From: Desulfuromonadales bacterium
GTDB taxonomy: Bacteria > Desulfobacterota > Desulfuromonadia > Geobacterales > Pseudopelobacteraceae
Direction of reading: 5' to 3'
Assembly (NCBI GenBank): GCA_013349405.1
Contig: DUZS01000020.1
Coordinates: 1 to 64,000 of the forward strand
Length of the DNA stretch: 64,000 nucleotides
Part shown: positions 16,311 through 23,009 of the stretch, piece by piece
Layout: every line of letters starts with the position of its first letter
Position numbering within the stretch: position 1 is the stretch's first letter
Translations under genes and position numbers: made by a program
The notes under the pieces: model-generated
What the model was told of the DNA's origin: nothing
Database searches by the model: none
What the model saw: the letters and a program-made list of their open reading frames with translations, nothing else

Positions 16311-17612
16311 TTATTCCCCCTGTGCCTTGATATTGATCAGGGGCTTCACGAAATCTATTACTTCGATCACTATGCCCTCCTGATAGGCGATGACCGAGGT
16401 TATGTCCTTATACGCACCCGGTGCTTCATCAAGGGTGGTCTTATCTGATGTTGAGACTATCCCTGCCATTTGACCTTTGAACTCTTCAAGGTCGAGGCTG
16501 CGCTTTGCTTCCTTCCGCCCCATTCTCCGCCCACAACCATGGGAAGCAGACGACAGGTATTCCTGATTACCGAGACCGCGTGTGATATACACGCCATCCC
16601 GCATGTTCGCCGGGATAATGCCGATCTGGCCAAGATCTGCCGGAGTTGCCCCTTTACGGTGCAAGACACCATCAGTCGTTTCAACGGCGTGATTGTGATT
16701 TTCGTTGACCATTACGGTCATAATCCGCGCGATGTCCTGTTCACCGAAATTCATCAGAGCCAAAACCGTCCGAAGCATCGTCTCACGATTATAGAGAGCG
16801 AAGTTTAGGGCAAAATTCATATCGTGCTGATATGCCTGCCCCAAATCGGAGCTTAGCGGGAACAGCCGCCCTTGTTTCATGTAATAACCACCGATGCTAT
16901 GGCCGACATTACGCGACCCACTGTGAATAGTGATGCAGACTTCGCCACTCCGGTTTTCGCCTATCTCGATAAAATGGTTGCCGCCGCCAAGAGTCCCGGC
17001 CTGGTTCTCTACTTTGTCGTTGACACGTGTGATGAGATCCTTGTTGCCAGAAGGAGACACAAACTTTGGAAAACCGAAGACTTTACTCTTTCGGCTTGCA
17101 AACCCTGACGGGATTAAATTCTGGATCTTCTGAAACAGGCCCACTTTTGCTCTTGAGTCCGGAAGCAGATCTGCAGTTCTGATGCCCGTTGAGATATACA
17201 CCATGCCACAGCCAATATCGTAGCCGACAAATGACGGTGAGATATGATCGTCAAGAAGCGCAACTCCGCCGATTACCAAGTCATATCCGGTGTGAACATC
17301 CGGCATGATCACCAGTTTTTTCAGGCAATCAAGCGAGAGGACGTCGTGAATCTGCGTGAGAGCGGACGGTTCTATTTCATCCAATGGAATCAATAATTGC
17401 AACTTGTCGGTACTGGTCACAGCATTCTCCTTGTTCATAATTGTGAGAGTGGAGGGAGCGTTTTCGCTTTCCTCCACGGCTGCCATCCTTGCAACGTGAT
17501 CAGAATGCTTCTCGAATCCTTCGCTGGTGCGTGATACACCAGAGACCTTCCAGGGCTTACACATTTTGCAGCCTGCACGCTGGTTTCTGGAGCGACCTCG
17601 TTTGTGATGCAT
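16311..17612 (-). CDS. rtcB: RtcB-family RNA ligase with an N-terminal Cys/basic domain
   Basis: 433 aa from the ATG at 17612 (TGAGGAATGGA upstream). The ligase part starts near residue 59 and keeps the RtcB catalytic set: MPDVHTGY, DIGCGM (Asp132, Cys135), GGGNHF (Asn212, His213), IHSGSRNVGH (His230), NENHNH, HRKGA, and SASHGCGRRM with the guanylylated His (358). RtcB joins 2',3'-cyclic phosphate or 3'-phosphate RNA ends to 5'-OH ends using GTP and Mn2+, repairing cleaved tRNA or rRNA. The first about 58 residues are a separate basic segment (KRGRSRNQRAGCKMCKPWKV) usually seen as a stand-alone small protein. An ATG at 17438 would give a 375-aa ligase alone but lacks a ribosome site. It overlaps nothing and starts 8 nt after the upstream small gene. 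Confidence 0.93.
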   Translation of the reverse strand: MHHKRGRSRNQRAGCKMCKPWKVSGVSRTSEGFEKHSDHVARMAAVEESENAPSTLTIMNKENAVTSTDKLQLLIPLDEIEPSALTQIHDVLSLDCLKKLVIMPDVHTGYDLVIGGVALLDDHISPSFVGYDIGCGMVYISTGIRTADLLPDSRAKVGLFQKIQNLIPSGFASRKSKVFGFPKFVSPSGNKDLITRVNDKVENQAGTLGGGNHFIEIGENRSGEVCITIHSGSRNVGHSIGGYYMKQGRLFPLSSDLGQAYQHDMNFALNFALYNRETMLRTVLALMNFGEQDIARIMTVMVNENHNHAVETTDGVLHRKGATPADLGQIGIIPANMRDGVYITRGLGNQEYLSSASHGCGRRMGRKEAKRSLDLEEFKGQMAGIVSTSDKTTLDEAPGAYKDITSVIAYQEGIVIEVIDFVKPLINIKAQGE

Positions 17613-17620
17613 TCCATTCC

Positions 17621-17932
17621 TCACTTTCTGAAATACGTCTTTTTCCATCTGTTAATTGCTTTTTGGATAGTGCTCCCATAAGGATTTTCCCAGTCCCTGC
17701 AAAGGTTCTCACGGCGATAAATCCAGCGACCCCACCGCTCAAGATGCTCATTGATGGTGGTTCTATCCACAACGTCATGAATATCCCAGGTCTCGTACAA
17801 CTTCCGGTACGCGTTACCGCTGGGTATGCCCCCTTTGTACCTGCGCACCTTTCTGTTTGCAAAACACTTCCCGATTCTGCCACGGACCGGCGCATATTTG
17901 AGCACCGGGTGCTTCTTGAAACTTCGAGCCAT
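17621..17932 (-). CDS. small basic protein of phage/plasmid type, RtcB cluster
   Basis: 103 aa, very basic (MARSFKKHPVLKYAPVRG, then FANRKVRRYKGGIPSGNAYR), with Trp/Tyr-rich segments (LYETWDIHDV, RWGRWIYRREN, WENPYGSTI). This resembles a widespread family of small hypothetical proteins in phages and mobile elements that begin MARSFKK; their function is unknown to me. The charge suggests RNA binding. AAGGAGG precedes the ATG and a 7-bp hairpin lies just before it (17952-17970). First protein-length gene after tRNA-Phe and the leader ORF, and only 8 nt from the RtcB start. Confidence 0.75.
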   Translation of the reverse strand: MARSFKKHPVLKYAPVRGRIGKCFANRKVRRYKGGIPSGNAYRKLYETWDIHDVVDRTTINEHLERWGRWIYRRENLCRDWENPYGSTIQKAINRWKKTYFRK

Positions 17933-17951
17933 TTATCTGGCCTCCTTGTCG

Positions 17952-17970
17952 GAGAACCTCAAGGGTTCTC
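17952..17970 (-). promoter_or_regulatory. hairpin between leader ORF and the RtcB cluster
   Basis: GAGAACC and GGTTCTC form a perfect 7-bp stem with a 5-nt loop, starting 2 nt after the leader stop codon and ending 3 nt before the ribosome site of the 103-aa gene. Ribosome position on the leader could control whether it forms. Confidence 0.4.
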
Positions 17971-17972
17971 AC

Positions 17973-18002
17973 TTACAAAAAGGCGTCATCATAAAAATAC
18001 AT
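17973..18002 (-). CDS. 9-residue leader ORF MYFYDDAFL
   Basis: ATG at 18002 with AAAGGAGATATC upstream, a near-perfect ribosome site, encodes MYFYDDAFL and stops. Four of nine codons are Phe or Tyr. It lies between the tRNA-Phe gene and the RtcB cluster and is followed by a hairpin, as in translational attenuators. The coding call rests only on the ribosome site and context. Confidence 0.4.
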   Translation of the reverse strand: MYFYDDAFL

Positions 18003-18025
18003 GATATCTCCTTTACGTGAAAAAA

Positions 18026-18101
18026 TGGTGCAAGGGGTCGGTATTGAACCGACTGCCTGTGAATTTTCAATTCACCGCTCTACCATTTGAGCTACCCTTG
18101 C
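18026..18101 (-). tRNA. tRNA-Phe (anticodon GAA), atypical, with encoded CCA
   Basis: 76 nt. Acceptor GCAAGGG/CCCTTGC, D-arm GCTC/GAGC, anticodon stem GTGAA/TTCAC with loop TTGAAAA (anticodon GAA), T-arm GTCGG TTCAATA CCGAC, discriminator A and CCA. All stems are perfect, so it looks functional. The AT-rich anticodon stem and loop region and the D-loop differ from housekeeping bacterial tRNA-Phe genes, which hints at phage or island origin. A T6 run follows the CCA. It is co-oriented with, and directly upstream of, the leader ORF and the RtcB cluster. Confidence 0.92.
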
Positions 18102-18115
18102 ATTTTATTATGCTG

Positions 18116-18184
18116 GGAGCGGGTATCGGTGCCGCCCCGATCTGGCTGGGGATATGAACCCCTGCTGTTCACTGGAACACCCGC
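18116..18184 (-). ncRNA. cloverleaf-like RNA element or degenerate tRNA
   Basis: On the minus strand a 7-bp closing stem (GCGGGTG/TACCCGC) encloses three hairpins: a 3-bp arm (TTC/GAA), an imperfect arm GCAGGGG TTCATAT CCCCAGC and ATCGG GGCGGCA CCGAT. The order copies a tRNA with a shrunken D-arm and a CAT-containing middle loop; CCCA follows the discriminator position. The T-loop lacks TTC, so it is not a normal tRNA. It may be a tRNA pseudogene or a tRNA-like RNA. It lies 15 nt upstream of tRNA-Phe. Confidence 0.4.
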
Positions 18185-18194
18185 ATCATTTGAT

Positions 18195-18248
18195 TGAGAG
18201 GGGAGTCCGCTAAGATGTTTCATCTACAGCGGGCTAACCCATCTCTAA
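18195..18248 (-). ncRNA. long imperfect hairpin in leader of the tRNA-Phe/RtcB cluster
   Basis: GAGATGGG/CCCCTCTC (one mismatch), an internal loop, CCGCT/AGCGG and AGATG/CATCT stack into one rod-like stem with a tiny AAA loop. Together with the cloverleaf element it makes a densely structured RNA upstream of tRNA-Phe. It could be part of the primary transcript or a separate small RNA. Confidence 0.4.
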
Positions 18249-18309
18249 TCCAGGCGAGGCATGCTCTGGGCCTCCTTTGATGCATCCGCGCAACCTGAAT
18301 TAATTAAAC

Positions 18310-18344
18310 TAAAAAACCCCCTAATCATCTGACTAGAGGGTGTT
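18310..18344 (-). terminator. rho-independent-like terminator, minus strand
   Basis: On the minus strand CACCCTCTAG pairs imperfectly with TTAGGGGG and is followed by six T. No protein gene of normal length ends here, so the terminator implies a short transcript from within 18345-18640. Confidence 0.45.
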
Positions 18345-18640
18345 TGAACGGCACTCTTCTCAGGATGATTAACTATGTATTGGACTTCCGCCTACATATT
18401 GTCTGGCAATAAATCGATACAGTGACAATGTGGATGTACCGGTCTCCGCGTGGAGTGCACATTCTGATAATGCTGTATGCCAGGAACGTGAAAATAGCGG
18501 TCTTAAAATCATTTGAAAGTTTTTCCCCTTCTTTGATATTTGTTCAGTTTGCGGAGGGATCTGCCCCTCCCGCATTCTGCACACATAATTCAGTTGTCTT
18601 ACTTATCAGGCTTCCTTTGACTCAGTTACTCTATAAACGA
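18345..18640. other. gene-poor gap between two minus-strand terminators; small RNA or peptide candidate
   Basis: No convincing protein of normal size. On the minus strand an ATG at 18586 opens 25 codons (MCAECGRGRSLRKL, very basic, CxxC) to 18509, without a clear ribosome site. A GC hairpin (GGAGGG-n-CCCTCC type) lies at 18551-18573. The flanking terminators suggest an independent short transcript. Confidence 0.25.
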
Positions 18641-18676
18641 AAAAACCCGGCCATCTCAAATGAGGGTCGGGTTTCA
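18641..18676 (-). terminator. terminator of the glycerate kinase transcript, minus strand
   Basis: AAACCCGACCC and GGCCGGGTTT (minus strand) form a strong stem followed by a T6 run, the expected end for the glycerate kinase and 47-aa ORF transcript. Confidence 0.65.
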
Positions 18677-18679
18677 TGA

Positions 18680-19020
18680 ACACATAAAAATGCGTTGCTA
18701 ATCCTTACCTCACGTTAAAATCCTCTTTTGAGGAGTACTCTGTAACTGCAAAAATGCCATTATCCCAGCTCTCGCTGATAAAATTGTGCATCCCACGGCA
18801 CAGTGGTTGTGCAAAGGATGATTTCAACGGATATGTGGCGTTCATTGATTGCATATAACCGCTCTCAAAATTTGATAGTCCGCCTTATAACAGATATAAT
18901 TTGATCGTGTCAACAAAAAGTTTAATAAAAGTCTGGCTGCATCAAAAATCATGAGTCACATGAATTGCATTCAAGCAGAATTCCATCAATGCTTACTTTC
19001 AAATTCCACATTGGCACCCG
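18680..19020. other. intergenic, no gene seen
   Basis: AT-rich with no supported ORF, probably the untranslated end of the glycerate kinase transcript. A TTGGCAC-n-TTGC string at 19012-19028 mimics a sigma-54 promoter but has 11 nt between GG and GC, one too many. Confidence 0.4.
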
Positions 19021-19164
19021 CTATTGCTTGACAGGCTTATGTACAAGGTATTCGTATTCTTCATCATGATGCTCAAGCCAGTGAAGAACTTCGTCATCGT
19101 CCATTTTAGCAGATAGGCTTGTGTACGTTTCGCGGAAACGTTTTATCAGATTTGCATTTTCCAT
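19021..19164 (-). CDS. 47-aa acidic protein coupled to glycerate kinase
   Basis: ATG at 19164 follows GGAGGTTTGAA, so its ribosome site lies in the last codons of glycerate kinase and its start is 1 nt after that stop. The product starts MENANLIKRFRETYTSL and becomes strongly acidic and His-containing (MDDDEVLHWLEHHDEEYEY). It is predicted helical, with no Cys and no membrane segment. It may modulate the kinase or be an unrelated small protein. No family recognised. Confidence 0.6.
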   Translation of the reverse strand: MENANLIKRFRETYTSLSAKMDDDEVLHWLEHHDEEYEYLVHKPVKQ

Positions 19165-19165
19165 T

Positions 19166-20299
19166 TCAAACCTCCATCTTTAGAATAGCAGCAATGTTTC
19201 GAGAAGCAGTTCGTACATTTACGGCCGCATTTGTTAAGGCTTCCTCCACGGTACAAACCTGGCTGATTACACTGAAGACGGCGTCAAAGCCGTGGCCATG
19301 AACCACGGCTGCATCGCTTGACAGGCAGCCGGCAATGCCGATGACCGGTTTTCCATACCGTTTGGCCATGCGTGCTACACCAATCGGCGTTTTGCCATGT
19401 ATGGTCTGACTGTCAATGCGTCCCTCTCCGGTAATCACCAGATCGGCATGCTTCACGATAGCCTCAAATCCGACGGCTTCCATGATGATTTCGATACCGG
19501 GCCGTAACTGTGCCCCCAAGAATGCAAGCAAGGCAGCGCCCATACCACCTGCTGCCCCCGCGCCCGGCACTGACTCCACCTGCACACCCAGGTCCCGATG
19601 AATTATGCTGGCATAGCGGATAAGATTTGCGTCCAAAGCTGCCACCATCTCCGGCGTAGCGCCTTTCTGCGGCCCGAAGACCGCACTAGCCCCCTTCGGG
19701 CCTGTTAACGGATTGTTAACATCGCAGGCTGCTTCAATCCGGCACGACCTCAGACGCGGGTCAATACCACTGATATCGATGTGCTCAAGATTCGTCAGCT
19801 CATCGCCGCCACATCCGATTCCACATCCGTTAAGATCCAGCAGTTTTACCCCGAGAGCCTGAAGCATTCCGGCTCCCCCGTCGTTGGTCGCACTACCGCC
19901 GATACCGATGATGAGGTGGTTGACACCCGTATCGAGCGCTGCCTTTATCAACTCTCCGGTACCATAGGAAGTTGTTTTCAATGGATTGCGTAGATGGGTG
20001 GCGATCAAGGCAAGGCCACTGGCAGCTGCCATTTCGATAATAGCTGTTTTACCATCACCGGTCAGACCATAGAAAGCGGTGACCGGTTCACCCAGGGGAC
20101 CTGTCACATCCACCTCTCTACGTGTGCCTCCGGTGGCGTCGACCATTGCGGCAACGGTACCTTCGCCGCCGTCAGCCATAGGCAGTTTGAAGTAATCCGC
20201 ATCCGGGAATATCTCGCGAAAGCCAGCTTCGATCTCTGTTGCCACTTCAAGTGCGGTCAAACTTTCTTTGAATGAATCGGGAGCTATGACTATCCGCAT
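19166..20299 (-). CDS. glxK: glycerate kinase (GlxK/GarK family)
   Basis: 377 aa from the ATG at 20299 (a GTG two codons earlier is possible). The N-terminus MRIVIAPDSFKESLTALEVA, the segment LPMADGGEGT and the glycine loop IGIGGSATNDGGAGMLQALG are hallmark features of type-I glycerate kinase, which makes 2- or 3-phosphoglycerate from glycerate with ATP. The enzyme is cytoplasmic. It lies downstream of the pirin remnant and shares a transcript with the 47-aa ORF that follows. Confidence 0.93.
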   Translation of the reverse strand: MRIVIAPDSFKESLTALEVATEIEAGFREIFPDADYFKLPMADGGEGTVAAMVDATGGTRREVDVTGPLGEPVTAFYGLTGDGKTAIIEMAAASGLALIATHLRNPLKTTSYGTGELIKAALDTGVNHLIIGIGGSATNDGGAGMLQALGVKLLDLNGCGIGCGGDELTNLEHIDISGIDPRLRSCRIEAACDVNNPLTGPKGASAVFGPQKGATPEMVAALDANLIRYASIIHRDLGVQVESVPGAGAAGGMGAALLAFLGAQLRPGIEIIMEAVGFEAIVKHADLVITGEGRIDSQTIHGKTPIGVARMAKRYGKPVIGIAGCLSSDAAVVHGHGFDAVFSVISQVCTVEEALTNAAVNVRTASRNIAAILKMEV

Positions 20300-20322
20300 G
20301 GGCACAACCTTTCGATTACCTT

Positions 20323-20493
20323 TTATTTCACGAATGTTCCGTGCCGATACTCGTCAAAAGCAATTTTCAGCTCTTCCTGGGTGTTCATAACAACCGGGCC
20401 GCTCCAATACCCGAAGGCCCGCTTCAGATGGACACCCGCACCTTCGATGGTGGGGAGGCTTTTGAATATTTTTGAAATTCGGCGTGTGGTCAT
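20323..20493 (-). pseudogene. pirin remnant with in-frame internal deletion (56-aa ORF)
   Basis: The ORF encodes the first 29 residues of pirin (MTTRRISKIFKSLPTIEG to RAFGY) joined in frame to the last 27 (WSGPVVMNTQEELKIAFDE to FVK). The intact paralogue is at 23010-23921; about 240 central residues, including the metal-binding cupin, are missing. Its ATG overlaps the ADP-ribosylglycohydrolase stop (ATGA), so it may still be translated as a mini-protein. It cannot have pirin activity as known. Confidence 0.88.
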
Positions 20494-21512
20494 GCTTGAT
20501 CATCTTTCTGCTGTGTTGGCGTCAGAGCCACCGCCGCGACAATTTGCTCTATGTCAGCTTCGATCTGGTCATGAGCCGAAAGTTTGGTCAGCCATGCAGC
20601 AGGAATAGCCTCAATTCCGAGATATGCTCCGAGCCAGGCACCAATCATGGCAGCTCTTCCGGCATTATCACCACCGGCGTTAGCAGTAGCTGTCAAAGCT
20701 TCTGCAAAGTCATTTGAGCAGATAAGCATCGTATGCAGGGCCGCAGTAAAGCTTGAGAGGAGCGGACAGGATTGCCCGAAAAGCATGGTTGCATCATGCA
20801 CGGAAAGTGTCCGTGAGGCGCTGGCTGATTCTATCCGTTCTATGACTTCAGAATACTGGTTCTCCGGTGATTTTATGATCAGAATTGTTTCGGAAATGGC
20901 TGCCTCTGGGGAACTGCCATTGATCAGAGCTCGCAGTATCAGGGCCGTTGCCTGTGAGTAAGCGATAGCTCGCAGGTTGTTCTGACATACCCGGGTTACC
21001 TTTGCTATCGTGCCAGGCAGGGCATCGTCATTCAGATGTGATACCACTATCGGGGCAAGATGGGTAACCGTAGCAGGTTGGTCATCATCTGCCCCGTGTT
21101 GAAAATTAAAGGGAGTGGTTGGATTGTTGTCGTGATAGGCACGATAATTGGCGATCATGCCCTTGGTGGCATGGTCGCGGTAGCCGGTGTAGGAGTCATC
21201 GGTCATGAGCTTGATCAACTGCGACCCAAAGTCGTATGCATCGAAATGCCCGCATCGGGCAACTGAATCCAGAACAAGCAGGGCGGCATCCCCGTAATGA
21301 GTAAAGTCACCGGATTGCTTACCATCATGGTAGTGTCCGGAAAACGGGGTCTCGAAACCTTTAATTCCCCCCGGAAATCGTGTCGCTACTTCATCCAGAT
21401 TATAAATCCAGTGGCTTCCCAAGCAGAACGCATCACCAATGAGGCTCCCCCATAAAGCCCCCCGCATTCGATCTTTAGATGAAACAAACTTTTCTTCAAA
21501 TTTGATTGTCAT
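20490..21512 (-). CDS. ADP-ribosylglycohydrolase family protein
   Basis: 340 aa from the ATG at 21512. The family signature is visible: RMRGALWGSLIGDAFCLGSHWIYN near the N-terminus, FTHYGDAALLVLDSV, and a late metal-ligand segment GGDNAGRAAMIGAWLGAYLG. Members remove ADP-ribose from protein or nucleic acid (DraG type) or hydrolyse related compounds. It may be an ARH-like housekeeping hydrolase rather than nitrogenase DraG. Its upstream region and first three codons (MTI) copy those of the pirin gene, and its stop abuts a pirin remnant, so it looks inserted into a duplicated pirin gene. Confidence 0.87.
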   Translation of the reverse strand: MTIKFEEKFVSSKDRMRGALWGSLIGDAFCLGSHWIYNLDEVATRFPGGIKGFETPFSGHYHDGKQSGDFTHYGDAALLVLDSVARCGHFDAYDFGSQLIKLMTDDSYTGYRDHATKGMIANYRAYHDNNPTTPFNFQHGADDDQPATVTHLAPIVVSHLNDDALPGTIAKVTRVCQNNLRAIAYSQATALILRALINGSSPEAAISETILIIKSPENQYSEVIERIESASASRTLSVHDATMLFGQSCPLLSSFTAALHTMLICSNDFAEALTATANAGGDNAGRAAMIGAWLGAYLGIEAIPAAWLTKLSAHDQIEADIEQIVAAVALTPTQQKDDQA

Positions 21513-21573
21513 AATATTTCCCCTTTTACTCATTGTCTGCCTCGACGCTGCCTTCCGTCAAGGGGCTTTCTCT
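21509..21573. repeat. copy B of the pirin upstream region
   Basis: The stretch TGCCTTCCGTCAAGGGGCTT with flanking CATTGTCTGCCT and the start-site segment matches 23918-23979, with only scattered differences over about 60 bp. It now serves the ADP-ribosylglycohydrolase gene. Confidence 0.8.
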
Positions 21574-21729
21574 GTTCCTTGATCAGAAAGAATTGCCACG
21601 TTAATCATGAACCAGCTGTTTCGGGTATTTTATTGGGGGTGCTTACTTTACCAAGAGGGAGTATAATCAACATCGGCCATTGAACAAGGCGGCAAGGGTA
21701 ATTAAATCTGAATAAGAGGGAGAATAGCG

Positions 21730-22719
21730 ATGCCGAAAATAGTCCGTTTTTATGAAACAGGTGGACCCGAAGTACTCAAAATAGAGGAGTCACCACTTAT
21801 GGAGCCTGGTGTGGGCGAGGTTCGTCTCAAAGTTGAAGCGATAGGCCTGAATCGGGCAGAAGTAATGTTCCGACAGGGGCAATATCTGGAAAATCCGACA
21901 TTCCCATCTCGACTCGGCTATGAAGCTGCGGGGGTTGTAGATGCAATCGGTCCTGGTACTGTCGGCATTAACATCGGCGACCGGGTAAGCACCATTCCTT
22001 CATTTTCAATTGGTACCTATGGCGTCTATGGAGAAAGCGCCGTTGTGCCAGCATATGCTGCAGCCCATTATCCCGAGAAACTATCCCCGGTTGAAGGGGC
22101 CGCGATCTGGATGCAGTATCTGACGGCCTTCGGGGCGCTTATCGAATTCGGAAAATTGCAGAAAGATGACACTGTATTGATCACTGCGGCGAGCAGCAGC
22201 GTCGGATTAGCCGCAATCCAAATCGCAAAGTCAGTCGGGGCGACCGCCATTGCCATTACCCGCGGCGCCGATAAGAAATCCTTTCTCATGGAGGCCGGGG
22301 CGGATCACGTTATAGCGACTGACGAACAGGACCTGGTTGAAAGCGTCATGGCCATTACATCTGGAAAAGGTGCTGAAATGGCATTTGACCCAATTGCCGG
22401 AGCAATGTTGGGAGAGCTTGCCGGTGCTGCAGCTCCCGGTGCAACTATCTTTGAATATGGAGCACTGTCGTCGGCACCGACCACATTTCCCCTGTTTTCA
22501 GCGCTGGCCAAGGGCTTGACTGTGCGCGGGTACACCCTGTTTGAGATCGCCAAAAATGCAGAAAGTCTTGCCCGTGGCAAACAGTTTATCTACAACGGAC
22601 TTGAGAATGGCGTATTGAAGCCGGTTATCGATCGAGTATTTCCTTTAGAAAGTATTGTTGAAGCCCACAGGTACATGGAATCCAACCGGCAAAAAGGCAA
22701 AATTGTGGTACAAGTCTGA
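21730..22719 (+). CDS. zinc-less MDR-family quinone oxidoreductase / alcohol dehydrogenase-like
   Basis: 329 aa. The medium-chain reductase fold is clear: GroES-like N-terminal part (PGVGEVRLKVEAIGLNRAEV, then YEAAGVVDAIGPGT) and a Rossmann domain with VLITAASSSVGLAAIQIAKS. The structural and catalytic zinc ligands of alcohol dehydrogenases are absent, pointing to the NADPH:quinone reductase branch. A cytoplasmic redox enzyme for quinones or enones. Transcribed away from its neighbours and flanked by copies B and C of the pirin upstream region. Confidence 0.9.
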   Translation: MPKIVRFYETGGPEVLKIEESPLMEPGVGEVRLKVEAIGLNRAEVMFRQGQYLENPTFPSRLGYEAAGVVDAIGPGTVGINIGDRVSTIPSFSIGTYGVYGESAVVPAYAAAHYPEKLSPVEGAAIWMQYLTAFGALIEFGKLQKDDTVLITAASSSVGLAAIQIAKSVGATAIAITRGADKKSFLMEAGADHVIATDEQDLVESVMAITSGKGAEMAFDPIAGAMLGELAGAAAPGATIFEYGALSSAPTTFPLFSALAKGLTVRGYTLFEIAKNAESLARGKQFIYNGLENGVLKPVIDRVFPLESIVEAHRYMESNRQKGKIVVQV

Positions 22720-23009
22720 AAAATGAAACCAGCTCTTGACCTGTGCTCCTGATTGAGACTTCTGCGCGGGTGCTGATACATCGACAGCATAGCCGAATGT
22801 GGCGTATATAAGCGGCATGGAATCAGTACGCATTTCTATTCTGAGGCTCTGGCAATAGGAGTTACACTCCGACAAATCCAGGGCCTTTTATTTTGTCTGC
22901 ATGTACAGAAAACTGCAGTTCCCTCTGTTGAAAATGTCGTACCAACAAATTTCATATTTTAATTAATGTTACGATCCCAAAGACTTGATACTGAGGAAGA
23001 ACAACACAC
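22720..23009. repeat. intergenic with copy C of the pirin upstream region
   Basis: Positions 22885-22962 match 23965-24042 (ATTTTGTCTGCAT, CAGTTCCCTCTG, TGTCGTA, TTTCATAT in the same order and spacing). The rest of the gap shows no supported gene. A weaker version of the dyad at 24016-24035 is at 22927-22946 (GTTG/CAAC). Confidence 0.7.

Noticed and set aside
18119-18184. Functional tRNA-Met
   Set aside because: The cloverleaf has CAT in its central loop, but the D-arm is too short and the T-loop lacks TTC, so it cannot be a normal tRNA.
18509-18586. 25-codon basic CxxC peptide gene
   Set aside because: No ribosome site and too short to support; mentioned only in the gap entry.
19012-19028. 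Sigma-54 promoter TTGGCACCCGCTATTGC
   Set aside because: GG and GC are 11 nt apart instead of 10, and no plus-strand gene starts within 2.5 kb downstream.
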